This document shows, piece by piece, positions 21,631-25,583 of a stretch of 25,583 bases of DNA (position 1 is its first letter; each line of letters begins with the position of its first letter). Both the position numbers and the translations under genes were made by a program. This stretch comes from a virus, in the IMG/VR virus record IMGVR_UViG_3300035199_000467, positions 1-25,583 of that record, one strand, 5' to 3'. Below the pieces are notes generated by a model. The model did not search any database. It was not told where the DNA came from and was given only the letters and a program-made list of their open reading frames with translations.

Positions 21631-21938
21631 ATCACTTTTCTCCCATTATTCTGTATTTTCAAACCGCAATCGCCAAAAAGCTCATTTAAGATGTAAGAGG
21701 TTCCAGAACTCAGGCAGCTTAATATGAGCAAATTTGCGATATTATAATCAAATGTAAATAGTTCTGTAAATTTGTTTATTCCAAAAAGAAAGGCGCCGCT
21801 CCAGAAGCCCATACAGAGGCTACAATGGAATAATTCACCAAGCTTTCCGTTAAGAGGACGGATTGCATCGAAGATAGAACCGTATACCAGTATTTGAGTC
21901 AAGCCGCTTGCGGCAAGAATGAAATAGAGCAGGTCCAC
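21627..21938 (-). CDS. Small CxxC membrane protein, DUF1360-like
   Basis: A 103-residue protein that starts with GTG immediately after the upstream stop. Hydrophobic segments lie at about 4-20, 44-60 and 66-88. FHCSLCMGFWSG at 38-48 holds a CxxC pair (39, 42) followed by GFWSG, a pattern I associate with small membrane proteins of the DUF1360 type in phages and bacteria. The function of that family is not established. In the head operon it may sit at the host membrane during prohead assembly, but that is a guess. Confidence 0.72.
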   Translation of the reverse strand: MDLLYFILAASGLTQILVYGSIFDAIRPLNGKLGELFHCSLCMGFWSGAFLFGINKFTELFTFDYNIANLLILSCLSSGTSYILNELFGDCGLKIQNNGRKVI

Positions 21939-22511
21939 TTAGTCTTCCTGTTGCTCGTACAACTTGTACATCAAGTCAAACGGGCGAGCGTAGGAGGACA
22001 TCGAGCCTTTGCGTGGCTCTTGAGGCACTTTGCCCAGAGCCGTCGACTCATCTGGCGGCGGATCAGACATCTCGCTTTCCAGATAATCATCGAAGTCCTT
22101 GGGGAACATGAAGTGTGGGCGCTCTTTGTCCATGTAGCGGCTGATTGAGTAGATCGCTAGTTGAAGCGGATCAACAGCTTCGTCAATGGACTTGGCTAGC
22201 ACACCTTCGATGGCCCCATATACGTTACCACCTTGAACACTGTCCCTGTCCACGATCCCTCTTCTAGCAAGGAAATGGAATAGTCTATTCTGAGCGTCAT
22301 ATACGTGCTCATTCATGTTCTTCTTGGGAAATGTAACAACTTTCCGCTCTTTCGGCATAATAACGATATCCATGTCGATATGATCTAGAATCAGGAAGTG
22401 TCCTGCGATCGTTTGACGAGCATCTAGCTCGACAGTCGCTTGAATAGTGTCTCCGGTTGAGGTTAGCCCAAAAGCTTTGGGGTTTTTAATGGTAATGTCG
22501 AAGTTAGCCAT
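21939..22511 (-). CDS. Protein of unknown function between portal and protease
   Basis: A 190-residue soluble protein. The N-terminal half is beta-rich (ANFDITIKNPKAFGLTS, TIQATVELDARQTIAGHFL); the middle is helical (VYDAQNRLFHFLARRGI); the last 40 residues are Pro/Ser/Glu-rich and probably flexible. Its start overlaps the upstream stop by one base (TAATG). T4 has the small core genes 67 and 68 in the matching place, but I see no sequence likeness. Structural or core role inferred from position only. Confidence 0.72.
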   Translation of the reverse strand: MANFDITIKNPKAFGLTSTGDTIQATVELDARQTIAGHFLILDHIDMDIVIMPKERKVVTFPKKNMNEHVYDAQNRLFHFLARRGIVDRDSVQGGNVYGAIEGVLAKSIDEAVDPLQLAIYSISRYMDKERPHFMFPKDFDDYLESEMSDPPPDESTALGKVPQEPRKGSMSSYARPFDLMYKLYEQQED

Positions 22512-23338
22512 TATTCTTCAATCTCTTTTACTAGATTCTGAACCCTTAAGACTTTCTTAATCATGGTTTCAGTAATGCTCTGTCCTGCAAACGATTCCAG
22601 CAGTCCTATAACATCTTTGGTCTTCTCAATCATCTTGTCATCCGACTGAATCTCTTGAGTTGTCATTGAATCGCTTAGAAGCCCTTTTAGTCTCCCAACT
22701 TCTTCGTTTAGGTGTATCTTTAGCTCTACACCGTTGTCGAGGAACGACATTATGAACTTGTTAAGCAGTTCTTTCTGTTCATTCAACAAACTATTTGAAT
22801 ATTCCTCGTTAAACTTCTTAACGAAGGTGGTATAAAGCAGATTGTCTACTGGCTTCATTAAAGCAGCTTCCCTTTCCTCGGGCCGAGACGAAATACGTGT
22901 AACCAAGCGTTCTTCAAGAACGATCTTTGTGTTTAAGGGAGTCTTTTCATTGAAAATCTGGTACAGTGTTGCCAAATTCTTATAATTTGGAGCAAAGTTC
23001 GTAAAAACATCCTTACTCACCTCTTTGTTCACGCGGTTAATCAATGCAGTCTGCTCATTGAACAGATCCTTCTTATCAACTTTGGCGTGCATCTCTTTTG
23101 TGGCGTGTAACAGCTTCTCAGCACTGTAGGGTGTCAGATTTTTGACTTCCATCAGATTCTTGTAGCATGATAACTCACGTCGCAGTTGAGTTCCTTCTTT
23201 GAAGTGTTCTTTGATGATTGCAAGGATTGTTTCCTTTGACTTGTCGCTTTTACCCATAACACTCTTTGTTACTTCGCGGACTAAAGCTTCGTAAAGAAAA
23301 GCGGTATTTCTTTTCTTATTATGTCTCAGTTTTTTCAT
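22511..23338 (-). CDS. Helical protein of unknown function after the portal gene
   Basis: A 275-residue, Lys/Glu-rich and mostly helical protein without membrane segments. Its start (KKLRHNKKRNTAFLYEALVR) looks conserved and basic; coiled-coil-like parts are at about 40-110 and 185-235. It overlaps the portal gene by 20 bases, which points to coupled synthesis. A role in the prohead core or in portal assembly fits the position, and the basic N-terminus could bind nucleic acid or the acidic portal tail, but neither is shown. I do not recognise a named family. Confidence 0.75.
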   Translation of the reverse strand: MKKLRHNKKRNTAFLYEALVREVTKSVMGKSDKSKETILAIIKEHFKEGTQLRRELSCYKNLMEVKNLTPYSAEKLLHATKEMHAKVDKKDLFNEQTALINRVNKEVSKDVFTNFAPNYKNLATLYQIFNEKTPLNTKIVLEERLVTRISSRPEEREAALMKPVDNLLYTTFVKKFNEEYSNSLLNEQKELLNKFIMSFLDNGVELKIHLNEEVGRLKGLLSDSMTTQEIQSDDKMIEKTKDVIGLLESFAGQSITETMIKKVLRVQNLVKEIEE

Positions 23339-25310
23339 CTTTTTCCTGCTCCGTGTTGTTATTGTTCTTGTTCATGGTCTCTATCAAGACTTTAATGTCG
23401 TGATTTACTTCGAAGACTTTCCTTTCTTCCTTGTAATTAGGATCCATTTCGCTATAATGTCCTTCTTTGTAGAGAGACTCCATGTCAAAGTATCCTTTAT
23501 ACACGTTTTTCCTGCCTCCAGGAGACTTGCCACCTAGCGATGAGAAGTTCCTTTTGCGTGCACCCATGTCCCTGGTGTCGGTCGTGACGGGATCATACCA
23601 TTTCCCCTTAGATTTAGAAGTCTTGGTAGATTTTGGGCGTCCTAGAGCGTCCTTCTTGGTCGTCTTATACCAGTCGGCGTCTCGTTTGGCTGGCGGCTCG
23701 GCCAATAACGAAGTTTCCGGCTCTGCAGCCTCTTCACCGCCCAAGTCTCCGCCTAGATCTTCACCGCCCAAGTCTTCACCGCCGAGATCACCGCCGAGAT
23801 CACCACCTAAGTCTCCTCCTAGATCTCCACCTAAGCCTGAGCCATCAGCACCTGCCTGGACCTCTTGAGCAATCTGCTCAATCTTTGAAGTATAGCGAGC
23901 GTCAAAGACGATCTCTCTTTGGTTCCTGACAATCTCTTCGTCTGAGAGCTTGAAGAGCTTTTTGGCAACCCAGCGCTTGCTGAAGAAGCCTTCGGTTGCA
24001 GATGCAGCCACATCGAACTTCGTTCGCCAGTGCTCTAGCTCTTGCAGTTCTGCAAGTTTTGAAGGGTTGGCGAGTGAAAGACCGAACGATAGAAGATCAT
24101 GCCCTCTGAACCCCAATGTGTACAAGTGAATGATACCGATCTTTTCTAGTTCAGAGATAACAGACCTTTGTAGTCTCTGGATTGTACGAGCGAACCTAAT
24201 ATCCTTCTGTGATAAGGTTGTCTTGTCCTCTTCTGCTCCCTCACCTCTTGAGAGATAGGACTGTGGAACCTTAAGTGCAGAGAACAGCTTGTCTCTGAGG
24301 TATTTAACGTCGTCAATGTCACCAGTGTATGTTCCCCCAGGGAGGCTTTCAACTCGTGATGACTGTCCACCACGAATAGGGATGAAGTAATCCTCATCAA
24401 TACTCATTGGATTGTAGCGCAGGTCAACACGCCCTGTTCCAGGATCGATGACTTGGTTTCTCTTCATCTGTGTAACAACGCTTTGCATGTGTTGATCAAC
24501 GTCTTCAACGGCAATGTTTCCAACGTCGATGTAAAAAACGCGTCGCTCAGGAGAGCGGACGATCCGGTATGCCATCATGGCATCTTCTAGGAGTAGCAAC
24601 TGTCTCCAAATTCTTCTAGCTGGTTCTAAAACCGATGTGCCATATGGTGCATACTTGTCATTCCCTAGAATACGGAAGTGACCAACCTGCCAGTTCTCAA
24701 ATGTGAGCCCACCAGAGTTCCACTGGAATTGGACATAGTTTGGGTTGGCTGGATCTTCCCCTTCCAATCTTTCAATCTCGCCAGTTGGCAATCCGATCAC
24801 GTTCTGAATACCTTTGTTCTCATCGATGTCGAGGTAAAGGAAGTAGTCACCATTCTTACACATGGAGCGACACCAGCCGAAAAGGTTGAAATCTATGTTC
24901 AGGATGTTGTGATACAATGTATCCAAAAGCGACTTAATCTCTTCGTTGTGACAATCGATCAGTAACAATGGGTTAAGCATTGTTGATGTTGTCATTTCGT
25001 CAGCGTAAATGTCAAGAGTTGATGCAATTTCTGGGGTGTATTCCATTTGATCAAAGTCGACATAACGATCTGCACGACTTTGGTTTTTTAGGAAGTTCCC
25101 CTGCATTCCAGAAAAGGGATTGTATTCCGCTTTCTTGAATGATAGTCCGCCCGCAGATTGAAATCTACTGCTATATTTGTCTAGTTGAACCCTTCTCAGT
25201 TGTCGTGGGTTCTGCCGCTTGTATGTGGTTAGAGGCCCCGATAATAGCCTTGTTAACTTCCGGAATAATTCGGAGTTGGCGTTCCTGGGATTCTTTTTCT
25301 TGTCTGCCAT
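23319..25310 (-). CDS. gp20: Portal protein gp20
   Basis: A 663-residue portal, longer than T4 gp20 (524). Conserved segments include SGPLTTYKRQNPRQL near 24, MEYTPEIASTLDIYADE at 89-105, PYGTSVLEPARRIWRQLLLL at 222-241, YRIVRSPERRVFYIDVGN near 248-265, a VDLRYNPMSIDEDYFIPIRG block, and KVPQSYLSRGEGAEEDKTTL near 347-366. The dodecameric portal is the DNA gate, nucleates the head and binds the terminase. The extra length is a C-terminal tail: acidic GGDL repeats at 491-527, then a basic Lys/Gly-rich part (about 540-615). It starts 8 bases after the terminase stop, a different order from T4, where 18 and 19 lie between. Confidence 0.95.
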   Translation of the reverse strand: MADKKKNPRNANSELFRKLTRLLSGPLTTYKRQNPRQLRRVQLDKYSSRFQSAGGLSFKKAEYNPFSGMQGNFLKNQSRADRYVDFDQMEYTPEIASTLDIYADEMTTSTMLNPLLLIDCHNEEIKSLLDTLYHNILNIDFNLFGWCRSMCKNGDYFLYLDIDENKGIQNVIGLPTGEIERLEGEDPANPNYVQFQWNSGGLTFENWQVGHFRILGNDKYAPYGTSVLEPARRIWRQLLLLEDAMMAYRIVRSPERRVFYIDVGNIAVEDVDQHMQSVVTQMKRNQVIDPGTGRVDLRYNPMSIDEDYFIPIRGGQSSRVESLPGGTYTGDIDDVKYLRDKLFSALKVPQSYLSRGEGAEEDKTTLSQKDIRFARTIQRLQRSVISELEKIGIIHLYTLGFRGHDLLSFGLSLANPSKLAELQELEHWRTKFDVAASATEGFFSKRWVAKKLFKLSDEEIVRNQREIVFDARYTSKIEQIAQEVQAGADGSGLGGDLGGDLGGDLGGDLGGEDLGGEDLGGDLGGEEAAEPETSLLAEPPAKRDADWYKTTKKDALGRPKSTKTSKSKGKWYDPVTTDTRDMGARKRNFSSLGGKSPGGRKNVYKGYFDMESLYKEGHYSEMDPNYKEERKVFEVNHDIKVLIETMNKNNNNTEQEKDEKTET
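23730..23840 (-). repeat. GGDL / GGEDL low-complexity repeat in the portal gene
   Basis: Short tandem units of 12-15 bases encode residues 491-527 of the portal as repeated Gly-Gly-Asp-Leu and Gly-Gly-Glu-Asp-Leu. It is a flexible acidic linker prone to copy-number change. Confidence 0.9.
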
Positions 25311-25317
25311 TTATCTT

Positions 25318-25583
25318 TTATCCTTTATAAAGCCACGGGTATGGCGCAACTTTTTTATGATGTTCCTCTGCTTCCTTTCTTACGCGATCGTATCCTATCA
25401 TCCCAGGAATTCTAGTATCGAGGGTAGTCTTTGATACTCTCATCGAGTTTAAGAACGCTTTCTTATATTGTACCTCTCTTTTGTTCACAGTTAAAACAGT
25501 ATCTTTCACCCAGCACGCAATTGCAATGCTCATAACGAGATCGTCGTTATAACCGCGCATAGCTTTTGCCCTTCCGTGGTTCC
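25318..25583 (-). CDS. gp17: Terminase large subunit gp17, C-terminal end only
   Basis: The frame is open to the right edge; only the last 87 codons are inside. The segment RGYNDDLVMSIAIACWVKDT is typical of the end of the RNase H-like nuclease domain of T4-type large terminases; the paired Asp probably includes the third metal-binding acid of the active site. The rest (IPGMIGYDRVRKEAEEHHKK) is a basic, helical C-terminal tail like that of cyanophage and T4 gp17. In the family this protein is the ATP-driven DNA packaging motor and cuts concatemers. The in-frame ATG at 25560 is internal, because the upstream codons (NHGRAKA) are in frame and lead directly into the conserved motif. Confidence 0.92.
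   Translation of the reverse strand, partial: NHGRAKAMRGYNDDLVMSIAIACWVKDTVLTVNKREVQYKKAFLNSMRVSKTTLDTRIPGMIGYDRVRKEAEEHHKKVAPYPWLYKG

Noticed and set aside
23730-23840. Collagen-like or toxin-type repeat
   Set aside because: The units are GGDL/GGEDL without GxY periodicity or a nonapeptide calcium motif; an acidic flexible linker is the simpler reading.

Overview
The window is a stretch of a double-stranded DNA tailed-phage genome with a contractile tail of the T4 type (myovirus morphology). Every gene I can support lies on the minus strand, so the genes are transcribed from position 25583 down to 1. Recognisable T4-type head and tail proteins, in transcription order, are the C-terminal end of the large terminase (gp17), portal (gp20), prohead protease (gp21), scaffold core (gp22-like), major capsid protein (gp23), neck proteins (gp13- and gp14-like), tail terminator/sheath stabiliser (gp15-like), two fibre-like virion proteins, tail sheath (gp18), tail tube (gp19), a gp26-like baseplate hub protein and a tape measure protein running off the left edge. 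The divergence from T4, the rearranged order (gp18/gp19 after gp15 and not next to gp20) and the fibre repeat style fit the diverse marine or aquatic T4-like phages outside the classical coliphage group. The host cannot be read from the window.

Layout. Region 25583-18700 is a tightly packed head-assembly operon: terminase end, portal, two proteins of unknown function, a small CxxC membrane protein, a 25-codon ORF, protease, then a cassette of small genes inserted between protease and scaffold, which are adjacent genes in T4. Three genes of this cassette start with nearly the same peptide (MKLTKxxLxxIIxEE). A fourth starts with a looser version, one carries a second internal copy, and a 13-codon relic carries the start of it. 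The cassette also holds a two-helix membrane protein and ends with a homologue of ribosomal protein bS21. Region 18673-15180 holds a beta-rich protein of unknown function, the scaffold and the major capsid protein, closed by a strong terminator. Region 15081-7819 holds neck and tail-completion genes and two fibre-like genes, closed by a second terminator. Region 7656-2689 holds sheath, tube, hub protein and a small overlapping gene, closed by a third terminator. Region 2599-1 holds a conserved small gene and the tape measure gene.

How the parts work together. The portal nucleates the prohead, the scaffold and capsid protein assemble on it, and gp21 trims the core and the capsid protein. Sites of the T4 gp21 type (L/I-x-E before A or G) can be seen in the capsid protein, the scaffold and one leader-bearing protein. 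I infer that the shared leader may be a capsid-targeting signal like that of the T4 internal proteins, so the cassette may encode proteins packed in the head and delivered to the host.

A short motif, ACTAYTTAY on the coding strand, occurs 17-41 bases before five genes; three copies lie just after terminators and a fourth directly after the bS21 stop. It is a candidate phage promoter element. No RNA genes, CRISPR arrays, insertion sequences or integrase were seen, and no gene-free stretch exceeds about 165 bases.
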